A stretch of DNA of 64,000 nucleotides, taken from the NCBI RefSeq assembly GCF_030812195.1, contig NZ_JAUSSF010000001.1:620001-684000 (forward strand). The letters are read 5' to 3'. Every line of letters begins with the position of its first letter. Position 1 is the stretch's first letter. The stretch is from Chryseobacterium lathyri. Its GTDB lineage: Bacteria > Bacteroidota > Bacteroidia > Flavobacteriales > Weeksellaceae. Made by a program: the position numbers and the translations under genes. This document shows positions 1-9,860 of the stretch, in pieces. Below the pieces are notes generated by a model that searched no databases, had not been told where the DNA came from, and saw only the letters and a program-made list of their open reading frames with translations.

Positions 1-1268
1 GTTGGGTAGAAAGTCTTCCGAACAAAGGAACATTCATTATCGGGGAAAATCAGGAAAATCCTGTGAAGGTTAAAAATTTTGAGAAGAACAGTCTCCAGAA
101 TTATCCTGAAACCACAGGTTTTTCTTTTAAAATTTCTAATATTTTGGATAATCCTTTTGAGCATTCAGATTGTGAGTATGCATTTAATGATGGTGTTCCG
201 GATATAAGACTAACCCAGATCGGTCAGCATTCAAGATTTTACAGTTCTATTCTTAAGAGGAAATCCAACCAGAAAATGCTGGGGCATTACAATCATGACG
301 GCAGTGAATTTTTTAAAGAACACCTGTCCCATTACCTTAATCTTTCCCGCGGATTACCTATTTCAAAAAATAATCTTCTCATTACCCGAAGCACAGAAAT
401 GAGTATTTATATCGTTTCCGAAATTCTACTGTCTGCGGGGGATACTGTATTAGTAGGTGCTTTGAGCTACTTTTCCGTAAATATGATCTTCCAGAAAGCG
501 GGTGTCAGTATTCTATCCTTGCCAATAGATGAAGAAGGAATTATTGTGGAAAGCGTTCGGGAAGCCTGTAAAAAGCAAAAAATCAGGATGCTTTATCTTA
601 CACCGCATCACCACTATCCTACTACCGTTGCTCTAAGTGCACAACGAAGACTTGAACTGCTTGATCTTGCCGATGAATTTGGTTTCATTATTCTGGAGGA
701 TGACTATGATTATGAATTTCATTATGACAAAAGCCCTATTCTTCCGTTGGCAAGTGCAGATACGGAAGGAATGGTTATTTATATCGGATCTTTTGGAAAA
801 TCATTAGCTCCGGGATTCAGGACCGGTTTTATTGTGGCTCCGGAAAATCTGATGGCTGAAATGAGGAAATACCTTGGGATCATAGACCGCCAGGGTGATA
901 TTTTAATGGAAAGGGCCTTAGGGGAAATGATTGAGGAAGGTGAAATACACCGTTACCTGAAAAAATCCTTAAAGGTTTACCAGGAAAGGCGGGACTATTT
1001 TGCCCAACTGCTTGAAGGAAATTTAGATGGATTGATAAAGTTTCAGAAACCATCGGGAGGGCTTGCGTTCTGGCTGGAATGGAAGGTTCAGGTAAATCTG
1101 ATGCAGCTAAGCCGAGATTGTGCTCAGAATAATCTTTTTATTCCTAAAACACTGCTCTATCAGACTAAAGATCTTACAGCGATGAGGTTGGGGTTTGGGA
1201 ACCTCAACTTTGAAGAAATGGAGAAAAGTATCGAGATTTTGTCCGGAAATGTGAAGGAAATGCTTTAA
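1..1268 (+). CDS. MocR/PdxR-type regulator (GntR HTH + aminotransferase-like domain), 5' truncated by window edge
   Basis: The frame is open from base 3 to the stop at 1268. Before the GTG at 63 it reads WVESLPNKGTFII, which looks like the wing of a GntR winged helix, so the gene starts outside the window. The rest is a fold-type I PLP aminotransferase domain: LEDDYDYEF supplies the pyridine-binding Asp and SFGKSLAPGFR the PLP lysine. MocR proteins are usually PLP-sensing transcription factors rather than enzymes. It is convergent with the siderophore operon and separated from it by a terminator hairpin. Its target is not visible here and may lie upstream of the window. Confidence 0.85.
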   Translation, partial: WVESLPNKGTFIIGENQENPVKVKNFEKNSLQNYPETTGFSFKISNILDNPFEHSDCEYAFNDGVPDIRLTQIGQHSRFYSSILKRKSNQKMLGHYNHDGSEFFKEHLSHYLNLSRGLPISKNNLLITRSTEMSIYIVSEILLSAGDTVLVGALSYFSVNMIFQKAGVSILSLPIDEEGIIVESVREACKKQKIRMLYLTPHHHYPTTVALSAQRRLELLDLADEFGFIILEDDYDYEFHYDKSPILPLASADTEGMVIYIGSFGKSLAPGFRTGFIVAPENLMAEMRKYLGIIDRQGDILMERALGEMIEEGEIHRYLKKSLKVYQERRDYFAQLLEGNLDGLIKFQKPSGGLAFWLEWKVQVNLMQLSRDCAQNNLFIPKTLLYQTKDLTAMRLGFGNLNFEEMEKSIEILSGNVKEML

Positions 1269-1329
1269 TGTGATAAATCTGCGAGAGAAAAAATGATAAT
1301 CATACTGGCAATTTTTAATCTAAAAATAA

Positions 1330-1353
1330 AAGTGTAACAATTACGTTACACTT
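1330..1353. terminator. Terminator hairpin between MocR gene and siderophore operon
   Basis: Arms AAGTGTAAC (1330-1338) and GTTACACTT (1345-1353) form a 9-bp stem with a 6-nt loop. On the minus strand the stem is followed by a T-rich run, so it should end the siderophore operon 26 bp after its last stop codon. The plus side is also AT-rich, so it may act both ways. Confidence 0.75.
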
Positions 1354-1378
1354 ATCTAAAATTTTTGTTTTTTAAGAG

Positions 1379-2548
1379 TCAATATTTTGGCTTTCTTTTT
1401 CTTGGTTTCTTCTTTTTTCTGTTCAAATAAATAATGAATCCGGTGATGGGAAGTGAAGCAGCAATCATGCCTGCAACAAGGTATAAAATTCGGCCTGTCA
1501 TTCCGAAGATACTTCCGGTATGAAGGTCATAATTCCTTTCTCTTAATGCAGTTCCGTAGCCTATATTTTTGTTTTTGTAGGATTGATGTTTTAATATTTT
1601 TCCTGAATACTGATCAAAATTGAACTGTTCATTCTGGTACTGCTTATTGCCATAGGTCACCTCAGCATAATAAGTTCCTTCTTCTGTTTTCGGAAAGCTG
1701 ATGAGTGCTGATTTTTTATCAGCAAGGCTCTTTTCTACCCTGTTCCCCACAATATCTAAAATGTTTCTCTTGTCTGAAGATGCTTCGGAAGGGACTGTGC
1801 TTTTGGTTTTCTGCTCAGTTTTTGCTTTTCCGTTCAGTGTTTTTTTTACCCATTTATCTACATCTTCAAAATTCCATATCAAAGCAGCGTATGAAATAAG
1901 GCATAAAGGAATTACCGCATAAAATCCCAGGACATTGTGCATGTCATAATTGATCCTTTTCCATTTGGCTGATGTTTTGATCATAAACATCCCTTTGAGT
2001 GCTTTTTTATTCATTTTGCGCGGAAACCAGATCACCAGTCCTGAAAAAAGCATAACAGCCAATATTAGTGTGGAATATCCTGTAATCGTTTTACCAATTT
2101 TTTCACCTAATAAAAGCCTTCGGTGAAGGTCCATGATGATTTCAAAAAAATCATTTTTTGCATTTTCAACTGCCAGCACTTTTCCGGTGTAGGGATCTAC
2201 ATACACTCTGTAATAATGAATATAAGTTCCCCAATAGGTCAAAGCTTCATTGTCCATTTTCAGTGAGCGGAATGCATAGCTTCTGGACGGATCTGAGGAT
2301 ATTTCTACCCGGCTTACTTTTAAACTGTCCGGAAGTGCCTGTTCTGCTTTCAATTTAAGCTCAGAAAACTGCAGTTTTTCTTTTTTAATGATGTTGACGA
2401 AATATTTTTCAGGGTGTAATGTATGTTTCAGTTCTTTCTCAAAAGCAAGAATACATCCTGTAACTGCCATTATCACAACTATAAGCCCGGACGTTAGTCC
2501 GAGCCATAGATGTAATTGATATGCAATTTTTCTTAGTATAGCACTCAT
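1379..2548 (-). CDS. PepSY-associated TM domain protein, last gene of siderophore operon
   Basis: About 389 residues from ATG 2548. That start is chosen because it follows the receptor stop (2550-2552) by one base; an upstream start at 2578 would lie inside the receptor gene. A first membrane segment at about residues 12-35 (LWLGLTSGLIVVIMAVTG) is followed by a periplasmic PepSY region, two central membrane segments and a last one before the basic C-terminus RKKKKPRKRK. Proteins of this type often lie next to TonB-dependent siderophore receptors and are proposed to act as inner-membrane reductases or uptake partners for ferric siderophores. Position and translational coupling support a role in iron release or uptake; the chemistry is inferred. 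Confidence 0.88.
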   Translation of the reverse strand: MSAILRKIAYQLHLWLGLTSGLIVVIMAVTGCILAFEKELKHTLHPEKYFVNIIKKEKLQFSELKLKAEQALPDSLKVSRVEISSDPSRSYAFRSLKMDNEALTYWGTYIHYYRVYVDPYTGKVLAVENAKNDFFEIIMDLHRRLLLGEKIGKTITGYSTLILAVMLFSGLVIWFPRKMNKKALKGMFMIKTSAKWKRINYDMHNVLGFYAVIPLCLISYAALIWNFEDVDKWVKKTLNGKAKTEQKTKSTVPSEASSDKRNILDIVGNRVEKSLADKKSALISFPKTEEGTYYAEVTYGNKQYQNEQFNFDQYSGKILKHQSYKNKNIGYGTALRERNYDLHTGSIFGMTGRILYLVAGMIAASLPITGFIIYLNRKKKKPRKRKPKY

Positions 2549-2549
2549 A

Positions 2550-5012
2550 TTAAAATTTAAGAGTAACCTCTGCAACAAAATTACGGGGCATTTGGGCTAC
2601 TACAACCCCTTGTCCCGCAAAATACTGCGCATTTCCTAAATTATTCATTTTAAATCCTAGTCTGTATCTTTCTTTTTCAAGAGATACAGAAGCATTTACT
2701 AAAGTATAAGCCGGGAATATAAACTGTCCCGTAGTTGTATTATCTACAGTAACCTGCTCTCCAACGCGGTTTACCCCAAAGCCTAATCCCAGCCCCTGAA
2801 GTCCTTTGATCGGCAATATGTAGCTTACCCAAGAATTGAATACATTAGCCGGGCCTGAAGATGACGGACGACGGCCATCTACATTCGCCGCAGCTTTTAC
2901 AAATTTACTGTCGTTGTAAGAATATCCTGCCATAATATTCAGGCCATGAATAGGGTTCAGTATCGTTTCAATTTCTATTCCTTTACTTCTCTGTTCACCG
3001 TCTTGGATGGTAATACTATGGCTTTTTCCGTCACGGATTACTTCCGTTAATCTTAACATATTATCCACCAAAATATCATAATATCCTATAGTGAAATTCA
3101 CTCTGTTTCTCCAAAGATTTCCTTTCACTCCTACTTCCCACTGATTAGACTTCTGTGGCTTGAAATCTCCACTGTAATCTGAAAGAGGCTGAGAAGCCGG
3201 AGGTGTGTAGCTGAAGCCGTTCATATAGTTGGCATATGCTGATAACCGGTCTTTAAAGATCTGGTAGGATACACCCAGTTTTGGAGATACCGCCGTCTGC
3301 TTGAATTTTGGTGAAGAAGGGTTAAGCGCATTAGTGTTCAGATCAAGCTGCCCGTTACTTTCATAATGGTCTAAACGTAAACTTAATAAAGTAACTAAAC
3401 GATCCGTGATATAAACAGCATCGGAAATATAAGCGCCATATATATTACTTGAGAATGTATTCCTTTCCAAAGGTGATTTACCTGTTTTAATACTAGCTTC
3501 GATGGCAGCCTGGGTAAACGTCTGTATTTTTTGAAGTGCCAGGTCTTTAGAAATCATACCATACTTGGCTGTCAGATTTCTTCCATTGATCGTATCATAC
3601 TTAACAATTGGAGAGTTATTGTTGTTTAATGACTGGTTTAAATAGTCTAGCCCAATAAGAACCTTATTTTTAATTTTTCCTATTTTAAATTCTCCGTTAA
3701 AATTCTGCTGGATACTTGTTGAGGCCCCTTCAGAATTCTGCCACTGTACATTACGTTCCAAAAGGGCATCGCTGGTATTTCCCCTGATAAACTGATACTG
3801 ATACAATCCTTCTGTTTTTCTGTAGTTTCTTGAGATTAAGGTCTGTGAACTCCATTGATCTGAAATTTTGTAATTTACCTCAGCTTTTACATTAATGGAA
3901 GGTGCCTTTAAGCTCATATCATTATTGGAATAAGACCTTTTCCAGTCAAATCCAAGTTCATCAGGAGTGGTTGCGAAAAATTTTCTCGTTCTGGACAGGA
4001 AAATAATCGGCGTATTGGTTCCTTCGTAGCTATAAATCTGAGCTCCTAAATTAAACTTTAACCGGTCATTTACCTGGTAACTTAGTGTTGGAGCTACAAA
4101 CATTGATTTCCTGAATTCAGAATCTCTGAACCCGTTCTGATACTGGTAAGCAGCATTCAAACGGAATAAAGTTTTCCTTGAATCGGTTATTGGACCGTAT
4201 ACATCAGCTGTCACACGGTTTAGGTTGTAGCTTCCCAAAAGATAGGAAACCTCGCCTCCAAAATAATCTTTCGGTTTTTTCGTCACCACATTAATCAGTC
4301 CTCCAAAGGAATTCACTGCACCACCGTAAAGCGTTCCGGAAGGCCCTTTGATCACATCGATACGTTCAATATCCGCAGGATCAATTTCTGAATTGGTTGT
4401 TGCAGGAACACCGTCTACCATAGAAACTCTGGTAGGGAAACCTCTTAAATTGTAGTAAAAGCTTCCGTCTCCCGCTCTCCCTGCACTTCCCTGCATTTTT
4501 ACAATACCCGGAACATTTTTTAAAGCGTCCGAAACATCATAAACCAACTGCTCTTTCAGGATCTGCTGGTTGATGCTTGTATACATTTGGGGATTTTCAA
4601 TATTTTTCAACGGCATCTTGGAAATCGAGGTGCTGTCCTTATCGAGAAATTTGTTTCTGCTTACGGCATATACTGTTATCCCTTCGATGACGTTGTTTTC
4701 TACTGAAGTGTAAATCACCGGAATTTCAAAGACATCTTTTTCAATACGGATGGTCTCACGCATCAGCTCAATGTCATTTAAAACCACCTGAAGAGTATAC
4801 TCTCCAGGCGGCACATTATCAAAATAATATTCTCCTAAATTATTTGTTTTTGCCTGATACGGCGTATTAACTAACCTTAAAAGTGCATTTTTTACGGGCA
4901 CCTTTTCAGACAGCATGACCTTGCCGTTAACGCGTTCACTCTGCTGGGCAGAAACAATAAACGGGAAACTGACAAGAAGTAAAAGTAATATAAGGGTTCT
5001 AAATGTTTTCAT
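2550..5012 (-). CDS. TonB-dependent siderophore receptor with N-terminal carboxypeptidase-like domain
   Basis: 820 residues. A signal peptide (MKTFRTLILLLLLVSFPFIVSAQ) is followed by a CarboxypepD_reg-like beta-sandwich (about residues 25-110), a plug domain with VPGIVKMQG and the 'RIDVIKGPSGTLYGG' signature of siderophore receptors, and a 22-strand barrel that ends in phenylalanine (VTLKF), the usual outer-membrane assembly signal. The start overlaps the upstream acyl-AMP ligase by 14 bp. It probably imports the ferric form of the siderophore made by this operon; the exact ligand cannot be read from sequence. Confidence 0.93.
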   Translation of the reverse strand: MKTFRTLILLLLLVSFPFIVSAQQSERVNGKVMLSEKVPVKNALLRLVNTPYQAKTNNLGEYYFDNVPPGEYTLQVVLNDIELMRETIRIEKDVFEIPVIYTSVENNVIEGITVYAVSRNKFLDKDSTSISKMPLKNIENPQMYTSINQQILKEQLVYDVSDALKNVPGIVKMQGSAGRAGDGSFYYNLRGFPTRVSMVDGVPATTNSEIDPADIERIDVIKGPSGTLYGGAVNSFGGLINVVTKKPKDYFGGEVSYLLGSYNLNRVTADVYGPITDSRKTLFRLNAAYQYQNGFRDSEFRKSMFVAPTLSYQVNDRLKFNLGAQIYSYEGTNTPIIFLSRTRKFFATTPDELGFDWKRSYSNNDMSLKAPSINVKAEVNYKISDQWSSQTLISRNYRKTEGLYQYQFIRGNTSDALLERNVQWQNSEGASTSIQQNFNGEFKIGKIKNKVLIGLDYLNQSLNNNNSPIVKYDTINGRNLTAKYGMISKDLALQKIQTFTQAAIEASIKTGKSPLERNTFSSNIYGAYISDAVYITDRLVTLLSLRLDHYESNGQLDLNTNALNPSSPKFKQTAVSPKLGVSYQIFKDRLSAYANYMNGFSYTPPASQPLSDYSGDFKPQKSNQWEVGVKGNLWRNRVNFTIGYYDILVDNMLRLTEVIRDGKSHSITIQDGEQRSKGIEIETILNPIHGLNIMAGYSYNDSKFVKAAANVDGRRPSSSGPANVFNSWVSYILPIKGLQGLGLGFGVNRVGEQVTVDNTTTGQFIFPAYTLVNASVSLEKERYRLGFKMNNLGNAQYFAGQGVVVAQMPRNFVAEVTLKF

Positions 5013-6387
5013 GCTGTAAATTTTGTAACAGTGGATAGTTTATTTTGCCGTTTTGTGATAATGGAAATGATTCTATGTATTCGGTGCGTACGTACTGCGG
5101 ATTGATGCGCAGTTTATTTTTAATGGTTTCCGTAATAGTCTGGGGATCAATATTGAGGTTATCATACAGAACAATGATTTTTTTGTCATTGCCGTTCAGG
5201 CAGACCACAGTATTTCCTTCCAGTTCATTTTTAAGGATAAATTCTACCTCATCCAGGTTAAGGCGGATACCAAAAAGCTTCATGATCCGTTTGATTCTTC
5301 CTGTGATGTAATACAGTCCGTTCTGCCCTCTTCTGCCCGTGTCTCCTGTATGAAGAAGCCTTGGCTGTTCGTAGGTAGAAAGATCCTCAAGCTTGTTGGC
5401 ATAGCCTCCGCTGATGCTTGAATGTAAAAACAGCAGTTCATCCGTCTCAGGATCAATCTGGAAGCTTCCCCCATTTACTGGGGTACCGATAGATGTTTCC
5501 TCTTCAAGAAGCCCGTCTGTAGTAAGATAAGCCATTCTTCCGCCTGCTTCGGTTTGTCCGTACTGAGCGAAAAACTGTTTTTCAAATTCAAGGCAGTAAT
5601 TGAAGATGGTTTTCCTCAATTCAGCATTAATCACTCCTCCTGTGTGGGTCATGTATCTCAGGCTGCTGCTGTCTTTTCTGAAAAATCCGATTCTGTTAAG
5701 ATTTTCGTATAGATACGGTACTCCGCCAAGTGTGCTGTAACCGTATTCTTCCATTTCGTCCCAGAATGCTTTCTGCATAATGTCTTTGTCGGTACAGACG
5801 ATTCTTCCCGCGCGCATACAGTTGGTGGTAAAAATAGAAAAGCCGTACACGAAATTAATCGGTACGTTGAGCGGAACTACATCAGATTCCAGAATCGGCA
5901 TGTACTGAAGGATGCTCACAGCATTCTGATAAAGGTTCTCATCTGAAAGCTTCACCAGTTTCGGAACTCCGGTGGTTCCGGAAGTACTTAAAAGGATCTT
6001 GATGTCCGGATGAATGGTCACTTCCGGCTGGTAATCTTCTTTAGCAAAGATTTTCACCGTTTCTGAAAACTCCTTTAACGAATATCCCTGAACCTCATCT
6101 CTTGAAGGGTCAAAGATATATTTGGGACGGTATTCCGCTTCCAGGCGTTCTTTAAATTCCGGATGCAGCTTCTGTCCCAAAACAGCAATGGCAAGTGCTG
6201 TTCCATAGAAATTGAGGAGCACCTCAATGCTGGGAACCTGATTGTCATTGTACAAAAAGATCAATCCTTTTTCTACAGGATTGAGGCCCAAAGACCGGTA
6301 CAGTGTTCCAACCGGCGTGGTAGCACCGGTGGAAGCATCTGTAAACACCAAGTTCTTGTTGGCAATTACATTTTCTAAAATTTTCAT
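4999..6387 (-). CDS. Acyl/aryl-AMP ligase (AMP-binding enzyme) of siderophore operon
   Basis: 462 residues, ANL superfamily. The phosphate-binding loop STSGTTGVPK lies at 134-143, then YGQTEAGG, HTGDTG and GRIKRIMKLFG (hinge), and the C-terminal NGK lysine near residue 450 is present. So both the adenylation and thioester-forming conformations look intact. It starts 4 bp after the acyl carrier protein gene, which suggests that it activates a carboxylic acid and loads it on that carrier. NIS siderophore operons do not normally need such a pair. The substrate (fatty, aryl or hydroxy acid) is unknown. It overlaps the receptor gene by 14 bp. Confidence 0.85.
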   Translation of the reverse strand: MKILENVIANKNLVFTDASTGATTPVGTLYRSLGLNPVEKGLIFLYNDNQVPSIEVLLNFYGTALAIAVLGQKLHPEFKERLEAEYRPKYIFDPSRDEVQGYSLKEFSETVKIFAKEDYQPEVTIHPDIKILLSTSGTTGVPKLVKLSDENLYQNAVSILQYMPILESDVVPLNVPINFVYGFSIFTTNCMRAGRIVCTDKDIMQKAFWDEMEEYGYSTLGGVPYLYENLNRIGFFRKDSSSLRYMTHTGGVINAELRKTIFNYCLEFEKQFFAQYGQTEAGGRMAYLTTDGLLEEETSIGTPVNGGSFQIDPETDELLFLHSSISGGYANKLEDLSTYEQPRLLHTGDTGRRGQNGLYYITGRIKRIMKLFGIRLNLDEVEFILKNELEGNTVVCLNGNDKKIIVLYDNLNIDPQTITETIKNKLRINPQYVRTEYIESFPLSQNGKINYPLLQNLQHENI

Positions 6388-6391
6388 ATAC

Positions 6392-6637
6392 TTAGTTTTC
6401 TACGAGGATATCGTATTTTTTCATTTTTTCGCGGATCTTTCCGACGGTTCCCATTTCAAGAATATCGTTAAAGTCGAACTTAACCTGATAGAACTGCTCC
6501 AAAGCTTCTACAATAAGCAGATGTGACATGGAATCCCATTCAGGAATTTCCTGATAGGTAAGGTTTTCGTCTACCAGTTCTTTTTTTACAGCGATTGCTG
6601 ATGCGATAATTTCATAAAATTCGTCTGTTGTGTGCAT
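6392..6637 (-). CDS. Acyl carrier protein of siderophore operon
   Basis: 81 residues, acidic, four-helix carrier protein. The phosphopantetheine site is WDSMSHL with Ser36; the usual DSL is here DSM. It starts one base after the MATE exporter stop and is followed 4 bp later by an acyl-AMP ligase, which is its likely loading enzyme. A dedicated carrier inside an NIS hydroxamate operon implies an activated acyl group used in the product, possibly by the GNAT domain at 11170-13596. Confidence 0.88.
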   Translation of the reverse strand: MHTTDEFYEIIASAIAVKKELVDENLTYQEIPEWDSMSHLLIVEALEQFYQVKFDFNDILEMGTVGKIREKMKKYDILVEN

Positions 6638-6638
6638 T

Positions 6639-8042
6639 TTAAATTTTTATAGTTTTCCATTTACCATTTTTGAAGATCATTAAGAATAAAACAGCCAGTA
6701 CAATTTCCGAGGAAACAATAGCCGTGAATATTCCTTTCAGCTCCCATTGAAGCCTTACCCCAAGCAGATAAGCCAAAGGAAGCTGAATCACATAGAACAT
6801 GATCATGTACAGCAGGGTTACCTGCATTATATTGCCGGCCGCGTTAAGGGCACGGCTGATCACCATTGTAAAACCGAGTAAGAGATAAGCCATAGACACC
6901 ACATGGATGTACTGTACAGCATATCTGGCTACCTCGATTTCCTTAGTGAAGAAAGTCACTACATATCCAGCGGCGAATTGCCAGAATATGGCAACAATAA
7001 CCAGATAAGTCATATTAATTCCTCCGGCTCTCCATACTGTTTTCTCTGCGCGGTCAGGGTTTCCGGCTCCTAAATTCTGTCCTGTGAGAACTCCTGCAGC
7101 ATTTCCTATTCCCCATGCAGGCATCGTTGCAACAGAAGCAATCCTCTGGGCAATAATATATCCTGCAAGAGCTGTAGTCCCGAAGGTTGCAATGATTTTA
7201 ACCATGATCAGCCAACTGGAAGCAGGAACAATATACTGAACCAGCCCTCCAAGGGCAATTCTCATGATTTTCTTCAGCAAAGGGAGATCAAGATGAAATT
7301 TCACCAAGATATTGACACTGGTTTTGCGTGTAAGAAGAATAAAGAATTGATATAAAACCGCCAGTAACCGGGATAATACGGTAGCATAAGCCAATCCCAT
7401 TAATCCATAAGCGGGAATAAAACCAAGTCCGAAAACAAGAATTACCGCAAAGACCATACTGGAGATATGACAAAGCCAAAGTGACTTCATTGCCAGATCT
7501 GCATCACCAGCTCCCCTGAAAAGACCATTGATAGACAGACGCAGGATCACCAGGCCGATACTCAGAAAGACCAGCCTGGAAAAAGGAAGCCCGTTATCTA
7601 CAATCCCTGTATTGAATCCAAGGAAACTGATGATCTTGCCGGCGAAAAGAAATGACAGGCCGCCAATCAGTAATGCAAAGGCAGAGGCCAGCAATATGAT
7701 ATAATGGGCAGTCCGGCTCATACCTTCCTGATCTTTTTCACCGGCTCTTCTTGCCGTGAGTGTTGCAGCAGCGATACCCAAACCAATCGCAATCGCATTG
7801 GCAAAATTGATGTAGTTATCTGCAATTCCAACGAGCCCAAGGACCTTGTCTCCTAATTTTGCAATAATTAAAAGATTGATACTGACAAAAACAGATTCCA
7901 TCACCAGCTCCATCACCATCGGAATAGCGAGGCTAAAGATCGAACGGTTGATACTTCCTGAGGTAAGTTCTACTTTTTTTCCCGCTAAAGCTCCGTACGC
8001 AAATACAGAGCCTTCTTTTACAAGATGCAGAAGCTTTCTCAT
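6639..8042 (-). CDS. MATE family efflux transporter, probable siderophore exporter
   Basis: 467 residues with about 12 hydrophobic segments in two MATE repeats (LAIPMVMELVMESVFVS near the N-terminus, GIGNAAGVLTGQNLGAG in the middle). MATE pumps exchange a cation for small organic molecules at the inner membrane. It overlaps the upstream NIS synthetase by 4 bp and sits among biosynthesis genes, so export of the finished siderophore is the natural role. The roughly 45 residues before the first repeat are a modest N-terminal extension. Confidence 0.87.
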   Translation of the reverse strand: MRKLLHLVKEGSVFAYGALAGKKVELTSGSINRSIFSLAIPMVMELVMESVFVSINLLIIAKLGDKVLGLVGIADNYINFANAIAIGLGIAAATLTARRAGEKDQEGMSRTAHYIILLASAFALLIGGLSFLFAGKIISFLGFNTGIVDNGLPFSRLVFLSIGLVILRLSINGLFRGAGDADLAMKSLWLCHISSMVFAVILVFGLGFIPAYGLMGLAYATVLSRLLAVLYQFFILLTRKTSVNILVKFHLDLPLLKKIMRIALGGLVQYIVPASSWLIMVKIIATFGTTALAGYIIAQRIASVATMPAWGIGNAAGVLTGQNLGAGNPDRAEKTVWRAGGINMTYLVIVAIFWQFAAGYVVTFFTKEIEVARYAVQYIHVVSMAYLLLGFTMVISRALNAAGNIMQVTLLYMIMFYVIQLPLAYLLGVRLQWELKGIFTAIVSSEIVLAVLFLMIFKNGKWKTIKI

Positions 8043-9853
8043 ACCGTTGCTACAGAGTTTTTATTGGCAATCTGATACAAAGGATTGGGCAGTGCGCCGT
8101 CTTTCTTTGGAATAGCAAATGCTTTATTTTCACTGTAGCCGTTGTTTTTCAAACGAAGACTGTTGATGTAGAATCTTTTAAAGGTAGGAACATACAGATC
8201 ATATTTTTCATAACGTTCGTTCAGGTGAGGATTATGTTTTTTGTAATTCTCTATACAGTCATGAACAATCGTCCAGAAGGTTTCTTCCTCAAAGTTGGAA
8301 TAGGTATGCAGAACATTGGATAAATATCTGAAGAACGCATCAAAAACTCCCAGAAGAATAGACAACGGAACATTTTCCTTGTTGGAAGACTGGATCAGCC
8401 CGTCTGCCAGATGATCAGGAAGTTTCTCCCTTGCTTCTGTGGTCAGAACAATATCATCTACAAAATCTTTGATGACAATCCTCTTCGGAACTCCGTTCTT
8501 CAATACGACCATAATGTTTTCTCCATGAGGGGTTACACAAAGAGAATGGGTGTAATAAATGTGAAGCAGCGGCGTAAGATAAGCCTCCAGATAAGCTGTG
8601 ATCCATTGCCGGATACTGATTCCTGCGTGTTCTGCAAATGCCTGTACCAAAGGAACGCCGTTCTGATCTACAAAAAGCAGTGAAGCCATGGTAAACATTT
8701 CTTCGTCTTCCTGCAAATAGTTGGAAGCGCTTTCTCGCCACAAAGCTCCAAGAAACTCATTATACTGATAAGGAACACCGGCAATCGCACTGTATTGAGG
8801 ATGCAGATAAGCAACAGAAGCTTCTTCTCCTAAAAATATGGTTCCTTTGGTTTCAAGATAAGCATCATCTTTGATCAGACCTTTCACCCAGTCTGTAATG
8901 GAAGGAGCTATTTTCATCTGCTTAGGTGACAGTCCTCTGATGTTTCCTGTGCTTAAAATAGAAACTGCAGTTTTCAGATACCTTTTTTCAGGATGATCAG
9001 TATTAAATAAAGTCCTGATGCTCTGCTGTGGGCTGTACATATCATTTCCTTCTCCTAATAGAATTAAAATGCCGGATACAATATCACCTGCAAAATGAAT
9101 TTTAAGCTTATGTTCCCACTGCCATGGATGCACGGGAATTAAATTATAATCATCAGGAGACTTTCCGGAATCAATCAACCTTTGTTGAAACGCCTGATAC
9201 AATTCGTCTCCGATTTCAGAACGGTAAAATCCTTCCTGATCAATAGGGTCCAGCGACTGGAACGCTGATCTGTCCTTATGGGCAGCCAGCCATAACACTT
9301 TTAAATCCTCTCCTGCTTCCGGAGCGAATGTTTCAAGATCTGTAGGAGAAAATCCTAACCTGCTTTTGTTGACGATGACCCACGGATGGCCTGTCATCTG
9401 GTGTTCTACGGTCTGGTAATTACTGGATGCGAGCTCTTTTGAAGACATAATGCCTCTCGATAAAATTAATGCATCACAGTATAAAGTATGCAGTAATTCT
9501 TCGGTATATCTTGCCAGCGTATTGGCATCTAAATCGAATACGGTTTGCATTTCAAGGAAAAACTGGGGAATATTCAGAGCTGAGGTTTTTACTCCATTCT
9601 CTATTTTTATGATACTGTCTGTATCAATATGCCAGTAATCCATCATTCTTTCCTGTCCGCAGAATCGGTACTCTATATTTTCAATCCCGGTTTCCAGTTT
9701 GAAGACCGTAAATCCAGCTTCATCCTCTATAGCAACAACAGGTTTTAAACGTTCCTCATGCATTAACTCTGCAATCGTTTTAGCCATAAGATTTCTGTTG
9801 GCCTGTAGCCAGATTTCCTGGCTGATGGTATTATTTTTTAAATTGGTGTTCAT
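8039..9853 (-). CDS. NIS siderophore synthetase (IucA/IucC family)
   Basis: 604 residues, the full length of an NRPS-independent siderophore (NIS) synthetase. It has the ATP/substrate motif GHPWVIVNKSRLGF at about 155-168, HPWQWEHKL at 242-250 and TPHGENIMV near 440, followed by the FerR iron-reductase-like C-terminal part (RIVIKDFVDD). The family adenylates a carboxylate (citrate or succinyl derivative) and forms an amide with a hydroxylated amine. It lies 7 bp after the N-hydroxylase gene. Together with the fused synthetase at 11170-13596 it gives two condensation activities, as in aerobactin- or arthrobactin-type citrate siderophores; a linear or cyclic desferrioxamine-type product is the alternative. 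Confidence 0.93.
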   Translation of the reverse strand: MNTNLKNNTISQEIWLQANRNLMAKTIAELMHEERLKPVVAIEDEAGFTVFKLETGIENIEYRFCGQERMMDYWHIDTDSIIKIENGVKTSALNIPQFFLEMQTVFDLDANTLARYTEELLHTLYCDALILSRGIMSSKELASSNYQTVEHQMTGHPWVIVNKSRLGFSPTDLETFAPEAGEDLKVLWLAAHKDRSAFQSLDPIDQEGFYRSEIGDELYQAFQQRLIDSGKSPDDYNLIPVHPWQWEHKLKIHFAGDIVSGILILLGEGNDMYSPQQSIRTLFNTDHPEKRYLKTAVSILSTGNIRGLSPKQMKIAPSITDWVKGLIKDDAYLETKGTIFLGEEASVAYLHPQYSAIAGVPYQYNEFLGALWRESASNYLQEDEEMFTMASLLFVDQNGVPLVQAFAEHAGISIRQWITAYLEAYLTPLLHIYYTHSLCVTPHGENIMVVLKNGVPKRIVIKDFVDDIVLTTEAREKLPDHLADGLIQSSNKENVPLSILLGVFDAFFRYLSNVLHTYSNFEEETFWTIVHDCIENYKKHNPHLNERYEKYDLYVPTFKRFYINSLRLKNNGYSENKAFAIPKKDGALPNPLYQIANKNSVATV

Positions 9854-9860
9854 TGTTCTG

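Noticed and set aside
63..1268. Standalone aminotransferase beginning at GTG 63
   Set aside because: The frame is open upstream and codes for a GntR wing (LPNKGTFII), so it is the C-terminal part of a MocR regulator.
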